Assembly: GCA_964236105.1 (NCBI GenBank)
Contig: CAXSBC010000002.1
Location: 372,001-436,000, forward strand
Direction of reading: 5' to 3'
Length of the DNA stretch: 64,000 nucleotides
Source of the DNA: Lichenicola sp964236105
Lineage (GTDB): Bacteria; Pseudomonadota; Alphaproteobacteria; Acetobacterales; Acetobacteraceae
Part shown: positions 55,396 to 63,011 of the stretch, piece by piece
How the letters are laid out: each line of letters starts with the position of its first letter
How positions within the stretch are numbered: position 1 is the stretch's first letter
Made by a program: the position numbers and the translations under genes
The notes under the pieces: model-generated
What the model saw: only the letters and a program-made list of their open reading frames with translations
Databases searched by the model: none
Told to the model about the DNA's origin: nothing

Positions 55396-56205
55396 GTGAC
55401 GCGCTGGGCGCTGCTGCTCGAATATGACGGCACCCCCTTCGTGGGCTGGCAGCGGCAGACGGCGCAGCTGTCGGTGCAGGCGGTGCTGGAGACGGCGGCG
55501 GCGCATCTGGCGGCAGGCACCCGCGTCGCCAGCATCGCGGCGGGCCGCACCGATGCGGGGGTGCACGCGCAGGGCCAGGTCGTGCATCTGGATCTGGCCG
55601 ACCCGGCCGGCCGGATGACCCCGGGCCGGCTGCGGGACGCGCTCAACTTCCACATGAAGCCGCATCCGGTGGCGGTGCTGCAGGCGGCGTGCGTGCGCGA
55701 CGACTGGAGCGCGCGCTTCTCCGCCGACCGGCGGCGCTACCGCTACCGGATCCTCAACCGCCCGGCGCGCGCGGCCCTCGACAGCGACCGCGTCTGGCAT
55801 GTGCGCCAGCCGCTCGATCCGGCGCTGATGCAGGCGGCTGCCGACCGGCTGGTCGGCCGGCACGACTTCACCAGCTTCCGCGCCAGCTCCTGCCAGGCGA
55901 AAAGCCCGGTGCGCACGCTCGACCGGCTCGACGTCGTGGCGGACGGGTCGCTGATCGAGATCCATGCCGAGGCGCGCAGTTTCCTGCACCATCAGGTCCG
56001 CAACATGGTCGGCACGCTGAAGCTGGTCGGCGACCGGCGCTGGTTGCCGGCGCAGATCGACGCGGCGCTGGCCGCGCGCGACCGCGCCGCGGCCGGGCCG
56101 ACCGCGCCGCCGGACGGGCTCTGCCTGATGGAGGTCGGCTACCCGGACGACCCGTTCGGCCGGCTCAGTGCGAAGGGTCCGCCGGCGGCGTCATCACCTG
56201 CATGA
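55396..56205 (+). CDS. truA: tRNA pseudouridine(38-40) synthase TruA
   Basis: A 269-residue enzyme: WALLLEYDGTPFVGWQRQ, the catalytic AAGRTDAGVHAQGQ with Asp53, NFHMKPHPVAVL, RFSADRRRYRYRILNRPARA and FLHHQVRNMVGTLKLVG. It converts U38-U40 of the anticodon stem to pseudouridine. A GTG at 55396 is the start. The 3' end overlaps the convergent YIP1-like gene by 41 bases. It closes the def-fmt-truA translation operon. Confidence 0.97.
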   Translation: MTRWALLLEYDGTPFVGWQRQTAQLSVQAVLETAAAHLAAGTRVASIAAGRTDAGVHAQGQVVHLDLADPAGRMTPGRLRDALNFHMKPHPVAVLQAACVRDDWSARFSADRRRYRYRILNRPARAALDSDRVWHVRQPLDPALMQAAADRLVGRHDFTSFRASSCQAKSPVRTLDRLDVVADGSLIEIHAEARSFLHHQVRNMVGTLKLVGDRRWLPAQIDAALAARDRAAAGPTAPPDGLCLMEVGYPDDPFGRLSAKGPPAASSPA

Positions 56206-56785
56206 GCAGCGGCTCCAGGGCGGCACCCAGCAGCGACGAGCCGACCATCAGCGCCAGCACGGTGGCAGCGGCCTTCAGCCGGCTGATCGCCAGGCCCTTC
56301 CAGGCCATGAACCACTGCAGCCAGAGCAGGTAGCCGCCCAGCAGCAGCACGACCGCTTGGCTCGCGACGGCGTGGCTCGCCCCCATCTGCAGCAGGATCG
56401 AGGCCAGCAGCATCGCCGGCAGGTAGGCGGGCAGGATCAGCCAGATGCTCCAGACCGAGGCGGTCGCGTAGCGCTGCCAGCGCTCGCCGCGCCCCCATAG
56501 CCGGGCCATGGCCTGCGAGATCACCGGCGGCAGCAGCACCGCGCAGAACAGCAGCAGCACCAGGCACAGCGCCGGGACCGTCGGATGCTGCGCCAGCAGC
56601 AGGGCCGCCAGCACCAGCAGGAAGCCGATCTGCGGCGCCAGTCCGGCCAGGAACGCGTCGCGGCCGGCATCGAAGCACTCGAAGCCCTGCGCGCGCCCGG
56701 TGCCCAGCAGCAGCAGGCCGCGGATGACGGCGCGGCCGCGGCCGGTCGGCGGCTTGCGCACCGGCAGGCGGCCGGAGCCGCTCAC
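56165..56785 (-). CDS. YIP1-like multi-pass membrane protein
   Basis: About 206 residues with five hydrophobic helices (for example IGFLLVLAALLLAQ, LCLVLLLFCAVLLPPVI, VWSIWLILPAYLPAMLLASI and WLQWFMAWKGLAI), resembling the YIP1/DUF1282 plan of small integral proteins. The GTG at 56785 overlaps the dapE stop (GTGA), so it is coupled to dapE; the frame is open further upstream but without homology. It overlaps truA by 41 bases tail to tail. The same neighbour occurs beside dapE in related bacteria as far as I recall. Function unknown. Confidence 0.72.
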   Translation of the reverse strand: MSGSGRLPVRKPPTGRGRAVIRGLLLLGTGRAQGFECFDAGRDAFLAGLAPQIGFLLVLAALLLAQHPTVPALCLVLLLFCAVLLPPVISQAMARLWGRGERWQRYATASVWSIWLILPAYLPAMLLASILLQMGASHAVASQAVVLLLGGYLLWLQWFMAWKGLAISRLKAAATVLALMVGSSLLGAALEPLLMQVMTPPADPSH

Positions 56786-57957
56786 GACGCCGCCCCGCCC
56801 GGCGCCAGCACGCGGTCGAGCAGCTCCAGATAGATCGAGGACAGCAGGTCCAGGTCGCTTACCGGCACGTTCTCGTCCGCCTTGTGCATGCTGGCGCCGA
56901 CCAGCCCGAACTCCGCCACGGCGCAGTGCCGGGCGATGAAGCGCGCGTCGGAGGTACCGCCGCCGGTATCGAGCGCCGGCACGCGGCCGGTGCGCGCGGT
57001 GATCGCGTCGCGCAGGGCGTCGAGCTCCGGGCCCGCCTCGCACAGGAATGCCTCGCCGCCCACCTGGATGTCGAGTGCTGCACCGGGCGCATGGCGGGCG
57101 CAGGCGTCGCGCAGCATCGTGGTGAGCGACGCGCCGGTATGGCGGTCGTTGAAGCGGATGTTCAGCCGCGCCTCGGCCCGCGCCGGGATCACGTTGCTGG
57201 CCGAATTGCCCACGTCGACGCTGGTGACCTGCAGGCCGGACGGCTCGAACCGCGCCGTGCCGTCATCCAGCCGGCTCGCGGTCAGCTCCGACAGCAGCGC
57301 CAGCAGCCGGTGCACCGGATTGTCGGCGCGGTGCGGATAGGCGACATGGCCCTGCACCCCCTGCACGACGATGCGCGCGTTCAGGGTGCCGCGACGGCCG
57401 ATCTTGATCGTCTCGCCGACCGCGGCGGGATTGGTCGGCTCGCCCACCAGGCAGAAGTCGGGGATCTGCCCGTGCGCTGCCATCCAGTCCAGCACCCGCA
57501 CGGTGCCGTTGGTGGCCGGACCCTCCTCGTCGCCGGTGATCAGCAGGCTGATGGAGCCGGCGGGACCGGCAGCACCCGCACGCGACAGATGCGATGCCGC
57601 GGCCGCGACGAAGGCGGCGATCGCGCCCTTCATGTCGCAGGCGCCGCGACCATGGACGATGCCGTCGCGCAGGGTGGCCGCGAACGGCTCCTCCCGCCAT
57701 GCCGCGTCGCCCGGGGGCACGACGTCGGTATGGCCCGCGAAGCAGAGATGCGGACGGGCGGTGCCGACGCGCGCGAACAGGTTCGGGGTGGGCGCGGCAC
57801 CCTCGCCGAACGGCAGCGGGGTGACGGTGAAGCCGATCCGCCGCAGCGCGTCGGCCAGCACCGCCTGCGCGCCGCCATCGGCGGGCGTCACCGACCGGCA
57901 GCGGATCAGCGCGCGGGCGAGCGGCAGCGGTTCGACGGCGGCATGGGGCTCGATCAA
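56782..57957 (-). CDS. dapE: Succinyl-diaminopimelate desuccinylase
   Basis: A 391-residue M20 metallohydrolase: zinc ligands in LCFAGHTDVVPPGD and HGRGACDMKGAIAAF, catalytic Glu-Glu in LLITGDEEGPATNGTVR, GEPTNPAAVGETIKIGRRG, NVIPARAEARLNIRF in the dimerisation domain and the final GASMHKADENVPV with His. It hydrolyses N-succinyl-LL-DAP in lysine and peptidoglycan synthesis. The start is a TTG at 57957 overlapping the dapD stop (TTGA); no ATG fits. Directly follows dapD. Confidence 0.96.
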   Translation of the reverse strand: MIEPHAAVEPLPLARALIRCRSVTPADGGAQAVLADALRRIGFTVTPLPFGEGAAPTPNLFARVGTARPHLCFAGHTDVVPPGDAAWREEPFAATLRDGIVHGRGACDMKGAIAAFVAAAASHLSRAGAAGPAGSISLLITGDEEGPATNGTVRVLDWMAAHGQIPDFCLVGEPTNPAAVGETIKIGRRGTLNARIVVQGVQGHVAYPHRADNPVHRLLALLSELTASRLDDGTARFEPSGLQVTSVDVGNSASNVIPARAEARLNIRFNDRHTGASLTTMLRDACARHAPGAALDIQVGGEAFLCEAGPELDALRDAITARTGRVPALDTGGGTSDARFIARHCAVAEFGLVGASMHKADENVPVSDLDLLSSIYLELLDRVLAPGGAAS

Positions 57958-58805
57958 TCGCGCAGCAGCTCGTTGATCGAGGTCTTGGCGCGGGTGCGCG
58001 CATCGACCCGCTTGACGATCACGGCGCAGGCGAGCGAGGGCAGCGGGCGGTCGCCTGCCGGCTGCCGCGGCGGCAGCGTGCCCGGCACCACCACCGAATA
58101 GGCCGGCACGCGCCCGATGAAGATCTCGCCGCTCGTCCGGTCGACGATGCGGGTGGAGGCGCCGAGGAACACCCCCATCGACAGCACGCTGCCGCGCTCG
58201 ACGATCACGCCCTCGGCCACCTCCGAGCGGGCGCCGATGAAGCAGTCATCCTCGATGATCACCGGGGCCGCCTGCAGCGGCTCCAGCACGCCGCCGATCC
58301 CGGTGCCGCCGCTGATGTGGCAGTTGCGTCCGATCTGGGCGCAGCTGCCGATGGTCGCCCAGGTATCCACCATGGTGCCGGCGCCGACCCAGGCGCCGAC
58401 ATTGACGAAGCAGGGCATCAGCACCACGCCGGGCGCCACATAGGCCGACCGGCGCACCACCGCACCCGGCACCGCGCGGAATCCCGCCTCGGCGAAGCGC
58501 GCCTGGTCCCAGCCGGCGAACTTGACCGGCACCTTGTCATAGACCGGTCCGCCGCCGGCCCCGGGCATCGGGACGCTGTCATTGAGCCGGAACGACAGCA
58601 GCACCGCCTTCTTCAGCCAGTCATGGACGATCCAGCCGCCGGCGCCGGCCTCGTCCACGGGCGTGGCGACGCGCAGGACGCCGGAGTCGAGATCGTCGAG
58701 AACCTGCTCGACATCGGCGCGGTCGGCCCCGTCGGTCGCCGCGGACAGCTCCGCACGGCGGTCCCACAGGGTCTCGATCCGATGGCGAAGATGATCGTGC
58801 GTCAT
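57954..58805 (-). CDS. dapD: Tetrahydrodipicolinate N-succinyltransferase
   Basis: A 283-residue left-handed beta-helix enzyme. The N-terminal helical domain (LRHRIETLWDRRAELSAATD) is followed by hexapeptide repeats: GAVVRRSAYVAPGVVLMPCF, VNVGAWVGAGTMVDTWATIG, SCAQIGRNCHISGGTGIGGV, EDDCFIGARSEVAEGVIVER. It makes N-succinyl-amino-ketopimelate. The ATG at 58805 begins the domain; GGGAAG lies just upstream. It forms dapD-dapE with an overlap. Confidence 0.97.
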   Translation of the reverse strand: MTHDHLRHRIETLWDRRAELSAATDGADRADVEQVLDDLDSGVLRVATPVDEAGAGGWIVHDWLKKAVLLSFRLNDSVPMPGAGGGPVYDKVPVKFAGWDQARFAEAGFRAVPGAVVRRSAYVAPGVVLMPCFVNVGAWVGAGTMVDTWATIGSCAQIGRNCHISGGTGIGGVLEPLQAAPVIIEDDCFIGARSEVAEGVIVERGSVLSMGVFLGASTRIVDRTSGEIFIGRVPAYSVVVPGTLPPRQPAGDRPLPSLACAVIVKRVDARTRAKTSINELLRD

Positions 58806-58860
58806 GATCTTCCCGGCTGCTGGCATGATCCCTTCGCGAGGCCGGGACGGCGCGGCGCGG

Positions 58861-58889
58861 ACCATGCTCAGCCGGTCGGTTCCTGTCAA
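58861..58889 (-). promoter_or_regulatory. Probable sigma-70-type promoter of dapD-dapE
   Basis: A perfect TTGACA (complement of 58884-58889) is 17 bases before CATGGT (complement of 58861-58866), ending 56 bases before the dapD ATG. The -35 is the best in the window; the -10 is poor. Confidence 0.5.
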
Positions 58890-58903
58890 CGCGAACCCGG
58901 CCG

Positions 58904-58927
58904 CCCCGCCGCGGCGGCGAGGCGGGG
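58904..58927. promoter_or_regulatory. GC-rich hairpin followed by T-rich DNA in the dapD/GGDEF divergent region
   Basis: CCCCGCC (58904-58910) and GGCGGGG (58921-58927) pair with a ten-base loop; on the plus strand the AT-rich sequence ctttacggtttcttcagatttt follows. This is the shape of a terminator or leader structure upstream of the GGDEF gene, in a position where no upstream plus-strand gene needs ending. Confidence 0.35.
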
Positions 58928-58971
58928 CTTTACGGTTTCTTCAGATTTTGGGACGAGACTTCTGGGAAGCG

Positions 58972-60414
58972 ATGGACGAAGACTTCCCCATGAGCGGATC
59001 AATGCCTGCAGACCCGACCCCGGCGCCGACATCGGACGACGCCGCGACGATCGCCGCCCTGATCGACAGCAGGGAGCGCTGGCGCGACCTCGCGCGAACC
59101 GCCTTCGATCTCACCTTCGAGACCGACGGCGAGGGCCGCTTCGTGCTGCTCGGGCCGGGAGAGGCGTTCGGCTGGCCGACCCGGCATCTGCTCGGACAGC
59201 CGGCGGAGACGCTGCTGGTCCAGCCGGCCGGCGCTGCCGGCTTCAACCCCTTCCTGCCGCAGGCACCGGTCAGGCGTCACCGCAGCTGGTTCCGCCGCGC
59301 GGACGGGAGTGCCGTCAACGTGCTGGTCTCCTCGAGCCCGCTGCGGGATCGCGAGGGCCGGCTGGTCGGCGCCCGCGGCGCGGTGCAGGACATCGGCGAG
59401 CAGGAGACGCGCGACGAGCATCTGGCGGAGACGCTGCTGCGACGGCAGACCGTCAAGGAGATCGACCGGCGCATGCGGCGTGCGGTGCTGCCGGACATGG
59501 TCGTCAAGATCGGTCTGGAGCAGCTGCTGGACGCGACCGGCGCCACCGGCGCGATCCTGGTGACCGGGGACGCGTCCGCAACGCCGGCTCGGGGCGAGCC
59601 TCCACGGTCGTCGCCCAGGATCCTGCAGCGCGCGGGCGGTGCGCCGCCCGCCGCCGATGCCGAGCTGACGGCGCATGTCGTCCGCGCGGCGGCGGCCATG
59701 CCGGCGCCCTGGACGCTGACCACGCAGCAGTTCGGCTGCCGGCTGATCATGACCGCCAGCGCCACGCATTTCTGCGATCCGGTGGTGCTGATGCTGTGGC
59801 GCGACGACCAGCGCGACTGGCTCGCCGGGGATGCCGAGCTCGCAGCCGCCGTGCTGGCGACGCTGGGCGGCGTGCTGGAGCACGACCAGGTGCAGCGCGA
59901 GCTTGCCCGCCGCTCGGGCGCCGATACGCTGACCGGGCTGCTGAACCGGGACAGCTTCGCGCTGGAGATCGAGCGCCGGCTGGACAGGCTCGATGCGGAG
60001 GGGCTGGCGGCGACGCTGATGGTGGTCGGGCTGGACCGGTTCCGCGAGATCAACGAGTCGCGCGGGCACGAGACCGGCGACGAGGTGCTGCGCCAGGCGT
60101 CGCACATCCTGCGCGACACGGTGCGTCCGACCGATCTGGTGGCACGTCTCGGCAGCGACGTGTTCGCGCTCTGGCTCGACGGCGCGGACCAGTTCGCGGC
60201 GGCGGAACGCGCGGAAGCCATGTGCCAGCGGGGCGTGCCGGTGATGCTCGACGAGGCGCTGCAGCTTCGCGTGTCGGTGGGGCTGTCGACTCGGCCCAGC
60301 CGCTCCTACGAGACCATCGACAGCCTGCTGGAACAGGCGCACGCAGCGCTTGGCGCGATCAAGCTCGCCGGTGGCGGACGCTGGCACTTCTACAACGAGG
60401 GAGTTGGGACGTGA
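58972..60414 (+). CDS. PAS-like domain protein with degenerate GGDEF domain
   Basis: A 480-residue cytoplasmic protein. Residues ~30-135 look like a PAS domain (LARTAFDLTFETDGEGRFVL and FRRADGSAVNVLVSSSPLRD then GRLVGARGAVQDIGE with the usual PAC end). A middle region may be GAF-like. The GGDEF domain begins at DTLTGLLNRDSFALEIERRL with VVGLDRFREINESRGHETGD, but the signature is GSDVF (residues 394-398) instead of GG[DE]EF. Diguanylate cyclase activity is therefore unlikely, and a binding or structural role is more plausible. The ATG at 58972 follows GGGAAG closely. It overlaps the DUF2336 gene (GTGA). Confidence 0.85.
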   Translation: MDEDFPMSGSMPADPTPAPTSDDAATIAALIDSRERWRDLARTAFDLTFETDGEGRFVLLGPGEAFGWPTRHLLGQPAETLLVQPAGAAGFNPFLPQAPVRRHRSWFRRADGSAVNVLVSSSPLRDREGRLVGARGAVQDIGEQETRDEHLAETLLRRQTVKEIDRRMRRAVLPDMVVKIGLEQLLDATGATGAILVTGDASATPARGEPPRSSPRILQRAGGAPPAADAELTAHVVRAAAAMPAPWTLTTQQFGCRLIMTASATHFCDPVVLMLWRDDQRDWLAGDAELAAAVLATLGGVLEHDQVQRELARRSGADTLTGLLNRDSFALEIERRLDRLDAEGLAATLMVVGLDRFREINESRGHETGDEVLRQASHILRDTVRPTDLVARLGSDVFALWLDGADQFAAAERAEAMCQRGVPVMLDEALQLRVSVGLSTRPSRSYETIDSLLEQAHAALGAIKLAGGGRWHFYNEGVGT

Positions 60415-61394
60415 GCCTGTTCCAGCCGGGATCGACCCAGGCGAGACCCGCAAAGACCGGCAGCGACAGGCCGGGCCAGCCGACGCCGCATCGGCCCGGC
60501 GGGGTCGTGCGACAGGACGCGCGCGCTGCCGGTCCCGTGCTGCCCGGCCTGGAGCCGGCCAGCGTGACCGACCGGATCGGCCTCGTCGTCGATGGCCTCG
60601 GCGCCTTCGACGAGGCCGGGCGCCTGCAGCTCGTCCGGCTGTTGACCGACCGGATCGCGAGCCGGATCGCCGACTGCCGACGCCAGCTCGTCCGCACCCA
60701 ACCCGATCAGGATGATCCAGCGCCGGGACCGACTCCCGAAAGCGGCGAACCCGATGCGGGCGCGCTTCTCGGGCGCCTGGCGATGGAACTCGACGGCGCC
60801 ACGGCGCTGGCGCTGCTTGCCGGTCCGGGCCCGGAAGCGACCGGCAGCGACACCAGGCCGCTGGCGCTGTCGCTGCTGAGGCACCAGTCCGCCGGGCTGC
60901 AGGAGGCGGCGCTGGACGCGCTGTTCTGCGGTGACGTGCTGCAGCGCTTCGATCGTCTCTGCCAGAACCTCTGTGCCGCCGGGCTCGGCGACAGGCCCGG
61001 TCGGACGGACGGCGAGGACCATCGGCCGCGTCCGGTCTCTCCGACAACCGACGCGGCCGCGCCGCCGGCGCCGCAGCATCAGGATGCGGACGAGGCGGCC
61101 TTCCTCGACCGTGTGCGTTGCGGCGACCACAGGAGCGCGATCGGGCTGCTGGCCGCCGCCGCGCTGGTCCCGGTGGAGTCGGTGGAAACGGCGATCCTGC
61201 TGCGCACCCGCCGCGGACTGGTCAGCCTGGCCTGGAAGGCCGGCTATTCCATGCGCGCGGCGACCCTGCTGCAGAGCCAGCTTGCCGGCATCCCGCCGGA
61301 CACGGTGCTGGTGGCGACCGAGGATGGCAGCTGTCCGATCGGCCGCAGCGAGATGCTCTGGCAGATCGGCTTCCTGGCCCGCAAGCTGAGCTGA
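60411..61394 (+). CDS. DUF2336-like protein
   Basis: A 327-residue protein. The N-terminal ~45 residues are Pro/Arg-rich and disordered; helical regions follow (SVTDRIGLVVDGLGAFDEAG, LVRLLTDRIASRIADCRRQL). The C-terminus AFLDRVRCGDHRSAIGLLAA ... VSLAWKAGYSMRAATLLQSQ and IGRSEMLWQIGFLARKLS matches the DUF2336 end. The GTG at 60411 overlaps the GGDEF stop and has GGGAG seven bases upstream, so the two are translationally coupled. DUF2336 proteins are alphaproteobacterial and of unknown role, often near signalling genes. It converges on argB. Confidence 0.75.
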   Translation: MSLFQPGSTQARPAKTGSDRPGQPTPHRPGGVVRQDARAAGPVLPGLEPASVTDRIGLVVDGLGAFDEAGRLQLVRLLTDRIASRIADCRRQLVRTQPDQDDPAPGPTPESGEPDAGALLGRLAMELDGATALALLAGPGPEATGSDTRPLALSLLRHQSAGLQEAALDALFCGDVLQRFDRLCQNLCAAGLGDRPGRTDGEDHRPRPVSPTTDAAAPPAPQHQDADEAAFLDRVRCGDHRSAIGLLAAAALVPVESVETAILLRTRRGLVSLAWKAGYSMRAATLLQSQLAGIPPDTVLVATEDGSCPIGRSEMLWQIGFLARKLS

Positions 61395-61424
61395 GCCCGG
61401 CGGCCCTGCATCGGGCGTCCGGCC

Positions 61425-62327
61425 TCAGGACGCGCGGATCAGCGTTCCGGGGCCGGCAGAGGTGAACAGCTCCAGCAGGCAGGCATGCGGCACCCGTCCG
61501 TCCAGGATGACCGCCGCGCGCGCGCCGGCCTGCACCGCGGCGAGGCAGGTCTCGACCTTGGGGATCATGCCGCCGGTGATCATGCCGCTGGCGATGCCCC
61601 GGTGCGCCTGCTCGGCGTTGAGCTCGGGGATCAGCTGCTTGTTCTCGTCCAGCACCCCGGGCACGTCGGTCAGCATCAGCAGCCGGGTGGCGTTCATGGC
61701 GCCGGCCACCGCGCCGGCGGCGGTGTCTGAGTTGATGTTGTAGGTCTGGCCGTCGGCGCCGATGCCGACCGGGGCGATCACCGGGATCACGCCCGAACCG
61801 GACAGGGCGTAGAGCACGCGGGTATCGACATGCTCGGGCTCGCCGACGAAGCCGAGATCCAGCACCCGCTCGATCAGGCTGCCGGGGTCGCGCACCGTCC
61901 GGACCAGCTTGCGGGCGCGGATCATGCCGCCATCCTTGCCGGAGATGCCGATCGCCAGCGCCCCTGCCCGGTTGACCAGCTCGGCGACCTGCTTGTTGAC
62001 CGAGCCGGACAGGACCATCTCGATCACGTCGATCATCGCGGCGTCGGTGATGCGCAAGCCGTCGACGAAGCTGGACTTGATGTTCAGCCGTTCCAGCATG
62101 GCGTTGATCTGCGGCCCGCCGCCATGCACCACCACCGGGTTGACGCCGACCAGCTTGAGCAGGGCGATGTCGTGGCCGAAGGCTTCCGCCAGGGCCGGAT
62201 CGCCCATGGCATGGCCGCCGAACTTCACGACGATGGTGTCGCCCGCATAGCGACGCAGGAACGGCAGGGCGCTGGCCAGCACGGCGGCCTGCTCGCGCGC
62301 ACTCTTGAGGGCCTCGTCGCTCGTCAT
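61425..62327 (-). CDS. argB: Acetylglutamate kinase
   Basis: A 300-residue amino-acid kinase: VVKFGGHAMGDPALAEAFGH (phosphate-binding Lys and Gly-Gly), NPVVVHGGGPQINAMLERLN (substrate), VNKQVAELVN, NINSDTAAGAVAGAMNATRL (ATP) and GMITGGMIPKVETCLAAVQA (catalytic Lys). It phosphorylates N-acetylglutamate in arginine synthesis. The N-terminal helix (EQAAVLASALPFLRRY) is that of arginine-inhibited hexameric enzymes, so feedback inhibition by arginine is likely. It lies 18 bases after engB. Confidence 0.97.
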   Translation of the reverse strand: MTSDEALKSAREQAAVLASALPFLRRYAGDTIVVKFGGHAMGDPALAEAFGHDIALLKLVGVNPVVVHGGGPQINAMLERLNIKSSFVDGLRITDAAMIDVIEMVLSGSVNKQVAELVNRAGALAIGISGKDGGMIRARKLVRTVRDPGSLIERVLDLGFVGEPEHVDTRVLYALSGSGVIPVIAPVGIGADGQTYNINSDTAAGAVAGAMNATRLLMLTDVPGVLDENKQLIPELNAEQAHRGIASGMITGGMIPKVETCLAAVQAGARAAVILDGRVPHACLLELFTSAGPGTLIRAS

Positions 62328-62345
62328 GGACAGTGTTCCTTTCCG

Positions 62346-63011
62346 CTACAACGCGAGCTCGGCGAGTGCCGCACGCAGCTCGGGGATGCCGGCTCCGGTT
62401 CCGCTGCTGGTCGGCAGGACCATGGGATAGGCGGCGGCAAAGCCCTTCGCCAGCGCCTGAACCTCGTCCAGCTTCGCCGCCAGCGCCGCAGGCTTCGGCA
62501 CGTCGCATTTGGTGAGCACCAGCTGGAAGATCACCGCCGCCCGGTTCAGCAGCTTCATCGCCTCCCGGTCGCTCTCCTTGAGCTCGATCCGCGAATCCAG
62601 CAGCAGCACCACGCGGCGCAGGGTCGGACGGCCGCGCAGGAAATCGAACATCAGGCCCTGCCAGTCCTCCTTCACCTGCCGGTTGGCCTTGGCGTAGCCA
62701 TAGCCCGGCATGTCGACCAGCGTCATGCGGTCGGCGAGCGCGAAGAAGTTGAGCTGCTTGGTCCGGCCGGGCTCCGACGAGGCGCGCGCCAGCGCCCGGT
62801 GTCCGGTCAGCGCGTTGATCAGACTGGACTTGCCGACATTGGAGCGGCCGGCAAACGCGATCTCGGGCAGATCGGGGTCCGGGAGCTGGTCGATGCGCTG
62901 GGCGGCATAGAAGAACCGCGCCTCGCCGGCAAACAGCAGACGGCCGGCCTCGATCGACCGGGCCTGCTCCTCGGCGTCCGGCGGGGCCGGCGTGAAATCA
63001 GGGTCGGTCAG
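62346..63011 (-). CDS. engB: Ribosome biogenesis GTPase EngB (YsxC/YihA), probable CTG start
   Basis: A ~221-residue TRAFAC GTPase: G1 GRSNVGKSS, G2 region ASSEPGRTKQLNFFAL, G3 LVDMPGYGYAK and G4 LVLTKCDVPK, ending with the G5-like TSSGTGAGIPEL. It acts in late 50S assembly. Family sequence begins at LTDPDFTPAPPDAEEQARSI. Between the yidC stop and the G1 motif there is no ATG, GTG or TTG; the only fitting start is a CTG at 63011 that overlaps the yidC TGA (CTGA), with GGTG five bases before it. The nearest normal start lies ~50 codons upstream, inside yidC. Confidence 0.93.
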   Translation of the reverse strand: MTDPDFTPAPPDAEEQARSIEAGRLLFAGEARFFYAAQRIDQLPDPDLPEIAFAGRSNVGKSSLINALTGHRALARASSEPGRTKQLNFFALADRMTLVDMPGYGYAKANRQVKEDWQGLMFDFLRGRPTLRRVVLLLDSRIELKESDREAMKLLNRAAVIFQLVLTKCDVPKPAALAAKLDEVQALAKGFAAAYPMVLPTSSGTGAGIPELRAALAELAL

